Shown here in pieces: positions 31,069 to 37,681 of a DNA stretch of 37,681 nt. Positions within the stretch are counted from its first letter, which is position 1, and every line of letters begins with the position of its first letter. The notes under the pieces are model-generated. The model was given only the letters and a program-made list of their open reading frames with translations. It was not told the DNA's origin and did not search any database. The position numbers and the translations under genes were made by a program. Source of the stretch: Acholeplasmatales bacterium (GTDB lineage: Bacteria; Bacillota_I; Bacilli_A; Acholeplasmatales; Anaeroplasmataceae); the NCBI GenBank assembly GCA_900767915.1, contig CAAGAX010000032.1:1-37681 (forward strand), in the 5' to 3' direction.

Positions 31069-32577
31069 ATGGCAAATATCAATTTATCCGAAATTTCAGG
31101 CCTAATTAAAGAACAAATTAAGGCCTATAAAGAGGATATTCAAACTGAAAATGTCGGAACTGTTATTCAGGTTGGTGATGGTATTGCCCTTGTACATGGA
31201 CTAAAGGAAGCTATGTCATCTGAGCTATTAGATTTTCCTAATGGCGTAAGAGGTATGGTTCAAAACCTTGAAGAAGACTCTGTTGGTGTAATTCTTTTAG
31301 GAGATTGTGCTAAGGTTAAAGAAGGCGACTTAGTTAAATGTACAGGTAAAATTCTTGAAGTACCTGTTGGTGATGAATTTATTGGTAGAGTTGTTGATTC
31401 TTTAGGTAGACCTCTAGATGGTAGAGGACCTATCTCTTCAACACAAACTAGACCAATTGAAGTAAAAGCTACTGGTGTAATGGATAGAATGAGTGTAAAT
31501 ACTCCACTTCAAACTGGTATTAAGGTTCTAGACGCATTAGTTCCTATTGGAAGAGGTCAAAGAGAGTTAATTATCGGAGACCGTCAAACTGGTAAAACTT
31601 CTATTGCTGTAGATACTATTTTAAATCAAAAAGGCAAGAATGTAATTTGTATTTATGTAGCTATTGGTCAAAAGGAATCTACAGTATCAAATGTATATGA
31701 AACACTTAAAAATAGTGGTGCAATGTCTTATTCATTAATTGTTTCAGCTTCTGCATCAAATCCTGCTCCTATGCTTTATTTAGCACCATATGCAGGTGTA
31801 AGTATGGCAGAATACTTTATGTATCAAGGCAAGGATGTTTTAATTGTTTATGATGATTTATCAAAGCATGCGGTTGCATATCGTGAAATGTCTTTGTTAT
31901 TACATCGTCCTCCTGGACGTGAGGCTTATCCTGGTGATGTATTCTATTTACATTCAAGATTACTTGAACGTGCTGCAAAGCTTAATGATAAGCTAGGTGG
32001 AGGAAGTATTACAGCTCTACCTATTATTGAAACTCAAGCTGGTGATATTTCAGCTTATATTCCTACAAATGTTATTTCAATAACAGATGGTCAAATTTAT
32101 TTACAATCAGATTATTTCTATAAAGGAATTAGACCAGCAATTAATGCCGGTTTATCAGTATCACGTGTAGGTGGTGCTGCTCAAACAAAGGCTATTAAAA
32201 AGGTATCAGGTACACTTCGTCTTGATCTAGCAAGCTATCGTGAGCTTGAATCATTTGCTCAATTTGGTTCTGATTTGGATCAATCAACTAAGGCAAGACT
32301 TGAACGTGGTAAAAGAACTCAAGAGATATTAAAGCAAGGTTTACATGAAACATTAGCAATGGAAGAAGAGACAATGATTCTTTATTCATTAGTTCATGGA
32401 TTCTTAGATGATATTCCTGTAGAGGATTTATCTCGCTTTGAATCTGATTTATATTCAGATATGAAGCTATCTGAGGCTGGTAAGGAGCTAGCTAAAGAAA
32501 TTAGAGATACAAAGGTTTTACCTGATTCAAGTAAACTAGATAATTATTTAACTGAATTTAAGAAGAAGTTTATGTAG
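31069..32577 (+). CDS. atpA: ATP synthase subunit alpha
   Basis: The non-catalytic nucleotide-binding F1 subunit, 502 residues. The Walker A is GDRQTGKT, with VYDDLSKHAVAYR (Walker B region) and PAINAGLSVSRVGGAAQTKA, which contains the arginine that reaches the neighbouring catalytic site. The N-terminus carries the usual VGTVIQVGDGIALVHGL beta barrel. AAGGAT is the ribosome binding site. Confidence 0.98.
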   Translation: MANINLSEISGLIKEQIKAYKEDIQTENVGTVIQVGDGIALVHGLKEAMSSELLDFPNGVRGMVQNLEEDSVGVILLGDCAKVKEGDLVKCTGKILEVPVGDEFIGRVVDSLGRPLDGRGPISSTQTRPIEVKATGVMDRMSVNTPLQTGIKVLDALVPIGRGQRELIIGDRQTGKTSIAVDTILNQKGKNVICIYVAIGQKESTVSNVYETLKNSGAMSYSLIVSASASNPAPMLYLAPYAGVSMAEYFMYQGKDVLIVYDDLSKHAVAYREMSLLLHRPPGREAYPGDVFYLHSRLLERAAKLNDKLGGGSITALPIIETQAGDISAYIPTNVISITDGQIYLQSDYFYKGIRPAINAGLSVSRVGGAAQTKAIKKVSGTLRLDLASYRELESFAQFGSDLDQSTKARLERGKRTQEILKQGLHETLAMEEETMILYSLVHGFLDDIPVEDLSRFESDLYSDMKLSEAGKELAKEIRDTKVLPDSSKLDNYLTEFKKKFM

Positions 32578-32592
32578 TAGGAGGGTAATATT

Positions 32593-33468
32593 ATGGCTAA
32601 CTCACTACGTGAAGTTCAATCTAGAATTAATTCAACTAAAAGTACAGCTCAAATTACTAAGGCTATGTATATGGTTAGTCAATCAAAGGTTAAAAGAGCT
32701 GAAAAAACATATAAATCCTATAAGGATTTTATGGAAAGAATATCAAATATGGTTAGCTTAATTGTTGATAAGGCGATTGATGAATATCCACATCCATTAT
32801 TAACACCAAGAGAAATAAACAAAACTGCTTATTTTATTATTACCTCAGATAGAGGACTTGCTGGAGCCTATAACTCTTCTATATTTAAAGCTTTAGAAGA
32901 GCATATAAAGACTAATCACAAGGATAACAGTGAATTTATTACTGCGGCAGTTGGAAAGCAAGGCTTTGGATATTTAAAGAAAATGAATTATCCTTTATTA
33001 AACGAATCACCAACCTTTATTCGTGATGATGTAATGTTTGTTGATATTTCACCACTTGCTAAATCATTAGTTGATTTATATTTGAATAAAGAAATTGATA
33101 AGCTAGTTATCGTATATAATCATTATGTTAATAGCTTAACTCAAGAAATAAAGTTTGAGGAGCTTTTACCAATTAGGAAGATTGAAAAATCAAAGATAAA
33201 TATTGATTATGTATATGAAACTGGTATTGAAAAAACATTAGATTTAGTATTACCAATGTATGTTCAAGATGTAATATATGGTATAATACTAGATTCTAAA
33301 ACATCAGAGCATTCAGCAAGAATGAATTCTATGAAGAATGCGACAGATAATGCTGATGAAGTAATTGATAAATTACAATTATTATATAATAGAGCACGTC
33401 AAAATGTTGTTACAAATGAACTTATCGACATTATTGGTGGTGCTAACGCTATAGGAGGGAACAACTAG
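32593..33468 (+). CDS. atpG: ATP synthase subunit gamma
   Basis: The central rotor shaft, 291 residues. Conserved ends are visible: REVQSRINSTKSTAQITKAM at the N-terminus and MKNATDNADEVIDKL...YNRARQ...TNELIDIIGGANAI at the C-terminus. SDRGLAGAYN marks the middle domain. It starts after GGAGGG and its stop overlaps the atpD start. Confidence 0.97.
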   Translation: MANSLREVQSRINSTKSTAQITKAMYMVSQSKVKRAEKTYKSYKDFMERISNMVSLIVDKAIDEYPHPLLTPREINKTAYFIITSDRGLAGAYNSSIFKALEEHIKTNHKDNSEFITAAVGKQGFGYLKKMNYPLLNESPTFIRDDVMFVDISPLAKSLVDLYLNKEIDKLVIVYNHYVNSLTQEIKFEELLPIRKIEKSKINIDYVYETGIEKTLDLVLPMYVQDVIYGIILDSKTSEHSARMNSMKNATDNADEVIDKLQLLYNRARQNVVTNELIDIIGGANAIGGNN

Positions 33469-34868
33469 TGTTTGGAAAAATAGTAGAGGTTAAGGGACCA
33501 GTTGTTGATGTATCATTTGAAAATGAACTACCAGCAATTAATGAAGCCTTAACAGTAAATTATTCAAAACAAGAAAATCATGGAATTGAAATTCACCTTA
33601 CACTTGAAGTAGCCCTACATATTGGAAATAAAAAGGTTCGTTGTATTGCGATGGATTCAACTGATGGACTTGTTCGTGGAATGAAGGTTAATAGAACTGG
33701 TAGTCCAATTTCAGTTCCAGTTGGTCGTGAAACATTAGGAAGAGTATTCAATGTATTAGGTAATTCAATCGATGGGAAGGAAGAACTTAATGTTCAAAAA
33801 ATGCCAATTCATAGAGATGCACCTAAGCTTGATGAATTATCTCCAAATGTAGAAATACTTGAAACAGGTATCAAGGTTGTAGACTTACTAGCTCCATATA
33901 TTAAAGGTGGAAAAATTGGTCTATTTGGTGGTGCCGGTGTAGGTAAAACTGTATTAATTCAGGAATTGATTCATAATGTTGCACAAGAGCATGATGGTAT
34001 TTCTGTATTTACAGGTGTTGGTGAACGTACTCGTGAAGGAAATGATTTATATCATGAAATGAGCGAAAGTGGAGTTATCAATAAAACCGCAATGGTTTTT
34101 GGTCAAATGAATGAGCCTCCTGGAGCTCGTATGAGAGTTGCCTTAACAGGCTTAACAATGGCAGAATACTTTAGAGATCAAGAGCATCAGGATGTATTAT
34201 TATTCATTGATAATATATATCGTTTTACTCAAGCAGGTTCTGAGGTATCAGCTTTATTAGGAAGAATGCCATCAGCAGTTGGTTATCAACCAACACTAGC
34301 TACTGAAATGGGTAAGCTTCAAGAAAGAATCACATCAACAAAGCAAGGATCAATAACATCTATTCAGGCTATTTATGTACCAGCAGATGACTATACTGAC
34401 CCAGCTCCAGCTACAACATTCACCCATCTAGACGCAACAACAAATCTATCTCGTAAGTTAACCGAGGAGGGTATTTACCCAGCAGTTGACCCATTACAAT
34501 CAACATCACGTGCTCTACAACCTGAAATTGTTGGTAAGGAGCATTATGAGGTAGCACGTCGTGTTCAGCAAATAATTCAAAGATACAATGAATTACTTGA
34601 TATTATCGCTATTCTAGGTATGGATGAATTATCAGAAGAGGATAAGCTTGTAGTTCATCGTGCTAGACGTGTTAAGCTTTTCCTATCTCAAAATATGTTT
34701 ATTGGTGGTCAATTTACAGGAATTCCTGGTTCATATGTTCCAGTATCTGAAACAGTAAGAGGCTTTAAGGAAATTCTTGATGGTATGCATGATGATGTAC
34801 CAGAAGAGGCATTTAGACTTACTGGTACAATCGATGATGTACTAGAAAAGGCAAAGGGCTTAGCTTAA
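33468..34868 (+). CDS. atpD: ATP synthase subunit beta
   Basis: The catalytic F1 subunit, 466 residues, GTG start sharing one base with the atpG stop. Walker A is GGAGVGKT, the catalytic Glu lies in GVGERTREGND, and LLFIDNIYRFTQAGSEVSAL is the Walker B region, with Tyr where most homologues have Phe. The C-terminal helix reads DELSEEDKLVVHRARR, containing the usual acidic DELSEED loop. GGAGGG upstream is the ribosome binding site. Confidence 0.98.
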   Translation: MFGKIVEVKGPVVDVSFENELPAINEALTVNYSKQENHGIEIHLTLEVALHIGNKKVRCIAMDSTDGLVRGMKVNRTGSPISVPVGRETLGRVFNVLGNSIDGKEELNVQKMPIHRDAPKLDELSPNVEILETGIKVVDLLAPYIKGGKIGLFGGAGVGKTVLIQELIHNVAQEHDGISVFTGVGERTREGNDLYHEMSESGVINKTAMVFGQMNEPPGARMRVALTGLTMAEYFRDQEHQDVLLFIDNIYRFTQAGSEVSALLGRMPSAVGYQPTLATEMGKLQERITSTKQGSITSIQAIYVPADDYTDPAPATTFTHLDATTNLSRKLTEEGIYPAVDPLQSTSRALQPEIVGKEHYEVARRVQQIIQRYNELLDIIAILGMDELSEEDKLVVHRARRVKLFLSQNMFIGGQFTGIPGSYVPVSETVRGFKEILDGMHDDVPEEAFRLTGTIDDVLEKAKGLA

Positions 34869-34870
34869 TA

Positions 34871-35263
34871 ATGAAAATAATAGTTTCTACTCATCAAGGG
34901 AATTTATATAATGAAGAAGTAGATTACGTTGTTGTTCATAGTACAACTGATGGTGAATATGCAATAATGTCTGACCACGTTCCTGTAATATCTGTAATGG
35001 ATGAGGGATATGTTAAATTTGTACGTGGTAAAGATGAATATTATGTCGTAATAGTATCTGGAATTCTTGAATTCCATGATAATGTAGTAAGCGTACTTGT
35101 TCAAGAGGCTCATATTGGTGAAAACAAAGAATCTGCTAGGGTTCATCTAGAAGAAATTAGAAAAGAAAGAATGAATCTTAATAGAAAGGAAGCTGTTGAC
35201 TTCACTCAAAAGGAAAGAGAGCTTCGTGAGAATATTAAGAATGTAGGCGCAGGACGACTATAA
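34871..35263 (+). CDS. atpC: ATP synthase subunit epsilon
   Basis: Rotor-bound regulator of F1, 130 residues. The N-terminal beta sandwich includes YAIMSDHVPVISVMDEG and a G-x-L-E-F-x-x-N-x-V-x-V strand; a two-helix C-terminal part follows (ESARVHLEEIRKERM...). The usual A-I-M-x-x-H-x-P motif is present. It is the last gene of the atp operon, and a terminator follows. Confidence 0.95.
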   Translation: MKIIVSTHQGNLYNEEVDYVVVHSTTDGEYAIMSDHVPVISVMDEGYVKFVRGKDEYYVVIVSGILEFHDNVVSVLVQEAHIGENKESARVHLEEIRKERMNLNRKEAVDFTQKERELRENIKNVGAGRL

Positions 35264-35270
35264 TAATTTA

Positions 35271-35304
35271 AGCTGTATTTCAATTGAAATATGGCTTTTT
35301 TTTT
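35271..35304 (+). terminator. Rho-independent terminator of the atp operon
   Basis: AGCTGTATTTC (35271-35281) pairs with GAAATATGGCT (35286-35296), with two G-U pairs and a four-base loop, followed by nine T. Confidence 0.8.
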
Positions 35305-35349
35305 ATATTGTGATATTATATTTATAAAATATATTCAAGGAGAAAAAAT

Positions 35350-35568
35350 ATGTTAACAGCAATTAATGTGAATTATATTATATATACAGTCTTATATTTA
35401 TTAAGCTTTTGTTTTTCATATTATGTAATAATATCATCTCGTTTAGAGACTTTATTTAAACAAGGTAGTATATGGCCTATAAGGATAGCTCAAATTCTTT
35501 TAAGTGGAATTATAGCCTATCTTTTTAGCCAAGGAATATATAATTTAATAGCTTATTTTCAAATTTAA
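35350..35568 (+). CDS. DUF1146 (YwzB-like) small membrane protein
   Basis: A 72-residue protein with two helices (about 8-28 and 47-68). The stretch between them, SSRLETLFKQGSIWPIRIAQ, with a basic tract followed by a second helix beginning ILLSGIIAYL, matches the YwzB family. That family sits directly after atpC in many Bacilli. The function is unknown. AAGGAG precedes the ATG. It lies after the atp terminator and before spoIIQ. Confidence 0.75.
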   Translation: MLTAINVNYIIYTVLYLLSFCFSYYVIISSRLETLFKQGSIWPIRIAQILLSGIIAYLFSQGIYNLIAYFQI

Positions 35569-35633
35569 AAAATATTTTAATTTTTTTGTATAATCTTTCC
35601 CCTTGTGATTCATACTACAAATGAGGTGAAAGT

Positions 35634-36320
35634 ATGAAACAAAAATTTAAAAGCTTTTTAGTAGAGAAAAAGGAATTAATCATATTTATAGGAGCGATTT
35701 TATTTGTATTTATTTCTGTAATCGCGATTGCATCATTCGCATTTAAGGATAAAACAATTCCAGTTACAAATCCAACAGATGTTTTGAATCCAACTAATGG
35801 TGATGATGACCCAGTTTTAAAACCAACTGATGATATTGACAATCCAGTATCAGTAATTCAAAAATTCTCATTACCTGTTTCAGGAGAATATGAAATGGTA
35901 AGAATCTTCTTTGATAACAGCTTAACAGATGAGGAATTAGCTTCTGCAATTATTGATAATGGTTCAGCATTAGAAACATCATCAGGTATATCCTATGCTA
36001 AAAAGGATAATTCCACATTCCCTGTATTATCAATTTATGATGGAGAAGTAGTAGAGGTTACAGAAGACGAGGTTTTAGGATGTAGTGTCAAAATCAAGCA
36101 TTCAAATAATGTAGTAAGTATTTATTCTTCACTACAGGATTTAACAGTTGAAAAGGGCTCAAAGGTTAAACAAGGAGAAATTCTAGGTTCAGCCTCAACA
36201 TCCTCAAATGATATTTCTGCAGGTGTACATGTTTATTTACAAACAATGGTTGGAAAAGACTATGTAAATCCTCTTTCTCTAATAGGAAAAACTCTAGAAG
36301 AAATTGATATTACAAAATAA
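35634..36320 (+). CDS. spoIIQ: SpoIIQ-like sporulation protein, degenerate LytM (M23) domain
   Basis: In sporulating Firmicutes SpoIIQ is made in the forespore and, with SpoIIIAH, forms a channel to the mother cell. The 228-residue protein has one N-terminal membrane helix (about 16-36), a Pro/Asp/Thr linker and a LytM-like domain (about 95-220). Most metal ligands of active M23 peptidases are missing: only HVYLQ remains of the H-x-H motif, and the upstream H...D pair is replaced (SYAKKDN). The pattern VLSIYDGEVVEVTEDEVLG...GSKVKQGEILG aligns with Bacillus SpoIIQ. The place just before spoIIID supports the call. GAGGTG is the ribosome binding site. Confidence 0.85.
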   Translation: MKQKFKSFLVEKKELIIFIGAILFVFISVIAIASFAFKDKTIPVTNPTDVLNPTNGDDDPVLKPTDDIDNPVSVIQKFSLPVSGEYEMVRIFFDNSLTDEELASAIIDNGSALETSSGISYAKKDNSTFPVLSIYDGEVVEVTEDEVLGCSVKIKHSNNVVSIYSSLQDLTVEKGSKVKQGEILGSASTSSNDISAGVHVYLQTMVGKDYVNPLSLIGKTLEEIDITK

Positions 36321-36328
36321 ATTAAAGG

Positions 36329-36356
36329 ACAAGTCTAATATAGGCTTGTTTTTTTC
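36329..36356 (+). terminator. Rho-independent terminator after spoIIQ
   Basis: ACAAGTC (36329-36335) pairs with GGCTTGT (36343-36349), followed by a T run to 36355. Confidence 0.7.
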
Positions 36357-36399
36357 ATAAATTAACTATAAATTTCATAAAATTTTGTGGTGATATATT

Positions 36400-36654
36400 A
36401 TGCTTGATAAACTTGATAATCGTGTAATAGAGATTGCAAATTTAATGTTAGATGGAAATAGAACTGTTAGAGAGGTAGCTAAAATTATAGGCTTTTCAAA
36501 ATCAACTGTTCATTATGATTTAACTAAAAGATTAGAAAAGCTAGATTCTAATCTCTATTTAAAAATAAGAAATTTATTAGATTATAACAAAAAAATCCGC
36601 CATATTAGAGGCGGAGAGGCTACTAGGCTAAAGTATCTATATAGACCTCGATAA
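36400..36654 (+). CDS. spoIIID: Sporulation transcriptional regulator SpoIIID
   Basis: A mother-cell DNA-binding protein that tunes SigE genes during sporulation. The 84-residue protein has an HTH (TVREVAKIIGFSKSTVHYDL) and the family's C-terminal basic signature LLDYNKKIRHIRGGEATRLK. The N-terminal and C-terminal parts align with Bacillus SpoIIID throughout. The ribosome binding site is GTGGTGA. Its last 32 bases overlap the convergent YigZ-family gene, and a terminator for that gene lies within its coding sequence (36589-36614). Confidence 0.93.
   Translation: MLDKLDNRVIEIANLMLDGNRTVREVAKIIGFSKSTVHYDLTKRLEKLDSNLYLKIRNLLDYNKKIRHIRGGEATRLKYLYRPR
36589..36614 (-). terminator. Minus-strand terminator inside the spoIIID coding region
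   Basis: CCGCC (36597-36601) and GGCGG (36610-36614) form a GC-rich stem; on the minus strand it is followed by a run of seven T (A run at 36589-36595). It is well placed, nine bases past the end of the convergent YigZ-family gene. Confidence 0.6.
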
Positions 36655-37243
36655 CATCATCATTTAGTACCTTCAATGATGACGATTCAATTTTATATTT
36701 ATAAAGCTCACTTTTTAAATTATTGAAATAATCAATATCAGTAGTACCTTCAATAATAACATCCTTTTGATATGATACATTAATAATATTTATTTTAGGT
36801 AATACATTTAGTATTGTATTATAGCCAGAATATGATGTTGTTAAAATGAATCTTTTTTGAAGCTTAGCCTCATAAATTTTAACACTTTTTAAGCATTCGC
36901 TAACAGAAGAAGAATAAGCTCTAACAAGACCACCAGCCCCTAATAATATTCCTCCAAAATATCTTGTAACAACGACTAATATATTAGTAAGCTTTTTCTT
37001 TTTTAATACATCAATCATTGGAGCTCCCGCAGTTTTTGCTGGTTCTCCATCATCTGATGCCTTTTGAATATCTTGATTTTCTCCCAAAATGTATGCGTAG
37101 CAATTATGAGTAGCATCATAATGTTTTTTTCTAATTTCATTTAATTTGTTATTAACCTCATCTATATTGTTAACTCTTATAGCTCTACAAATAAATTCAC
37201 TTTTTTGAATTATTATTGTATTTTCATATTCTCCTTGAATCAT
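36623..37243 (-). CDS. YigZ / IMPACT-family protein (UPF0029)
   Basis: About 206 residues. The N-terminal UPF0029 domain has KSEFICRA, ATHNCYAYILG, KASDDGEPAKTAGAPM, and TRYFGGILLGAGGLVRAYS, all strongly conserved. The C-terminal DUF1949 domain follows. The family is linked to translation control in eukaryotes (IMPACT); the bacterial role is not clear. Start ATG 37243 is preferred, nine bases after GGTGAT; an in-frame ATG two codons earlier (37249) is only three bases away from it. The 3' end overlaps spoIIID tail to tail. Confidence 0.92.
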   Translation of the reverse strand: MIQGEYENTIIIQKSEFICRAIRVNNIDEVNNKLNEIRKKHYDATHNCYAYILGENQDIQKASDDGEPAKTAGAPMIDVLKKKKLTNILVVVTRYFGGILLGAGGLVRAYSSSVSECLKSVKIYEAKLQKRFILTTSYSGYNTILNVLPKINIINVSYQKDVIIEGTTDIDYFNNLKSELYKYKIESSSLKVLNDDVIEVYIDTLA

Positions 37244-37249
37244 GTACAT

Positions 37250-37606
37250 AATATCACCAATCTTTAGTGATATTTTAGCATAATATTATTTTCTTAACAA
37301 TATTACTAATATAATAATTAATTATACCTTATTTTTTTATATCATTAGTAGAAATTTTATACTTCAATAATTTATAAACATTAATTTTTCAAGCTTATTA
37401 ATAACATAAATAAAATAATCTTTTTTTAGAATTATGATTTTATAGGCTAAAGCTCAAGATAGAATAAAAAAATATGCAAAATTATAAAAAAAGTGAAAAA
37501 AAACAAAAAAATTCTTCCTATTATTATATTGGGGGTAATAAAAAATGACTTGATATTTAATGGTATGAAATCAAAAATTGTCAATTTAATAATGGAAGGA
37601 ATATTT
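37250..37606. other. AT-rich gap without a recognisable gene
   Basis: I see no gene, tRNA or clear operator here. The stretch is rich in A and T runs and holds the divergent promoter regions of the YigZ-family gene and of the partial nuclease gene. A GGGGG run (about 37533) is the only GC-rich spot. Confidence 0.4.
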
Positions 37607-37681
37607 ATGAAGAAAAAAGAGAATAGAGAATTTTTTAATTGTTCAAATGATTTAGCATTTAAAATAGTATTTTCTAATAAA
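37607..37681 (+). CDS. Rpn-type PD-(D/E)XK nuclease family protein, N-terminal start only
   Basis: Twenty-five codons are visible before the window ends. They start at ATG 37607 after AAGGA (about 37596); an in-frame ATG at 37592 includes that signal and is less likely. The sequence SNDLAFKIVFSNK resembles the N-terminal helix of the Rpn / PDDEXK_2 transposase-like nucleases (pattern N/D-x-x-F-K-x-x-F). Such genes are multicopy and mobile in gut Firmicutes. The call rests on one motif. Confidence 0.5.
   Translation, partial: MKKKENREFFNCSNDLAFKIVFSNK

Noticed and set aside
35585..35615. SigF-like promoter before spoIIQ
   Set aside because: GTATA is present, but no convincing G-rich -10 follows at the right distance. 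SigF control is likely by analogy only.
36357..36383. SigE-like promoter before spoIIID (ATA, 16 bases, CATAAAAT)
   Set aside because: The predicted start of transcription would fall within the ribosome binding site, and such matches are common by chance in this AT-rich DNA.

Overview
The window reads as a very AT-rich, low-GC Gram-positive genome that uses the standard bacterial code. TGA is a genuine stop, for example where an atpI-like frame ends inside the atpB start at 28963-28966. Spo0A, a SpoIIQ-like protein and SpoIIID are all encoded, so the organism belongs to an endospore-forming lineage of Bacillota. Sequence style and gene order suggest an anaerobic, gut-type Bacilli or Erysipelotrichia relative; that placement is inference.

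Region 1-6000 is a graveyard of mobile DNA. It holds an IS30-like transposase end, a small HTH plus membrane protein pair, an IS66 transposase fragment interrupted by the end of an IS21-like element, and the decayed integration cassette of a larger mobile element (HTH/zinc-ribbon protein, small partner, two serine recombinase fragments). It also holds a broken secreted-protein gene with a small membrane partner, and the C-terminal piece of a DUF4143 ATPase. Two similar copies of a short IS-end-like sequence lie at 1004 and 5820.

Region 6000-13400 is ordinary chromosome: pyk with a CcpA-type operator, a cysteine-rich small protein whose ribosome binding site sits inside the preceding terminator hairpin, tRNA-Pro and tRNA-Gly, a membrane-anchored protein with four DUF1508 repeats, a methyltransferase, and glmS. 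On the minus strand, 13429-15337 holds spo0A, with several 0A boxes upstream, and a cytoplasmic pectinesterase. A multiply broken pstS gene follows.

Region 16200-27100 is one long operon for uptake and breakdown of a pectin-type glycan. A promoter with three TAAGCGTT-type operators drives an LplB/LplC permease pair, a very large lipoprotein binding protein, an MsmX-type ATPase and a GH28 polygalacturonase. Five membrane proteins that I cannot assign to a known family are interleaved with these genes. Neither the GH28 enzyme nor the pectinesterase has a signal peptide, which suggests that imported pectic oligomers are processed inside the cell.

Region 27200-35300 is rpiB-upp followed by a complete F1Fo ATP synthase operon (atpZ, atpI-like, atpB, E, F, H, A, G, D, C). 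The c subunit carries a sodium-type binding site with a second carboxylate in helix 1. Next come a DUF1146 protein, spoIIQ and spoIIID, in an order that echoes the Bacillus atp-to-spoIIID neighbourhood without murA or spoIID. The window ends with a convergent YigZ-family gene and the start of an Rpn-type PD-(D/E)XK nuclease gene.
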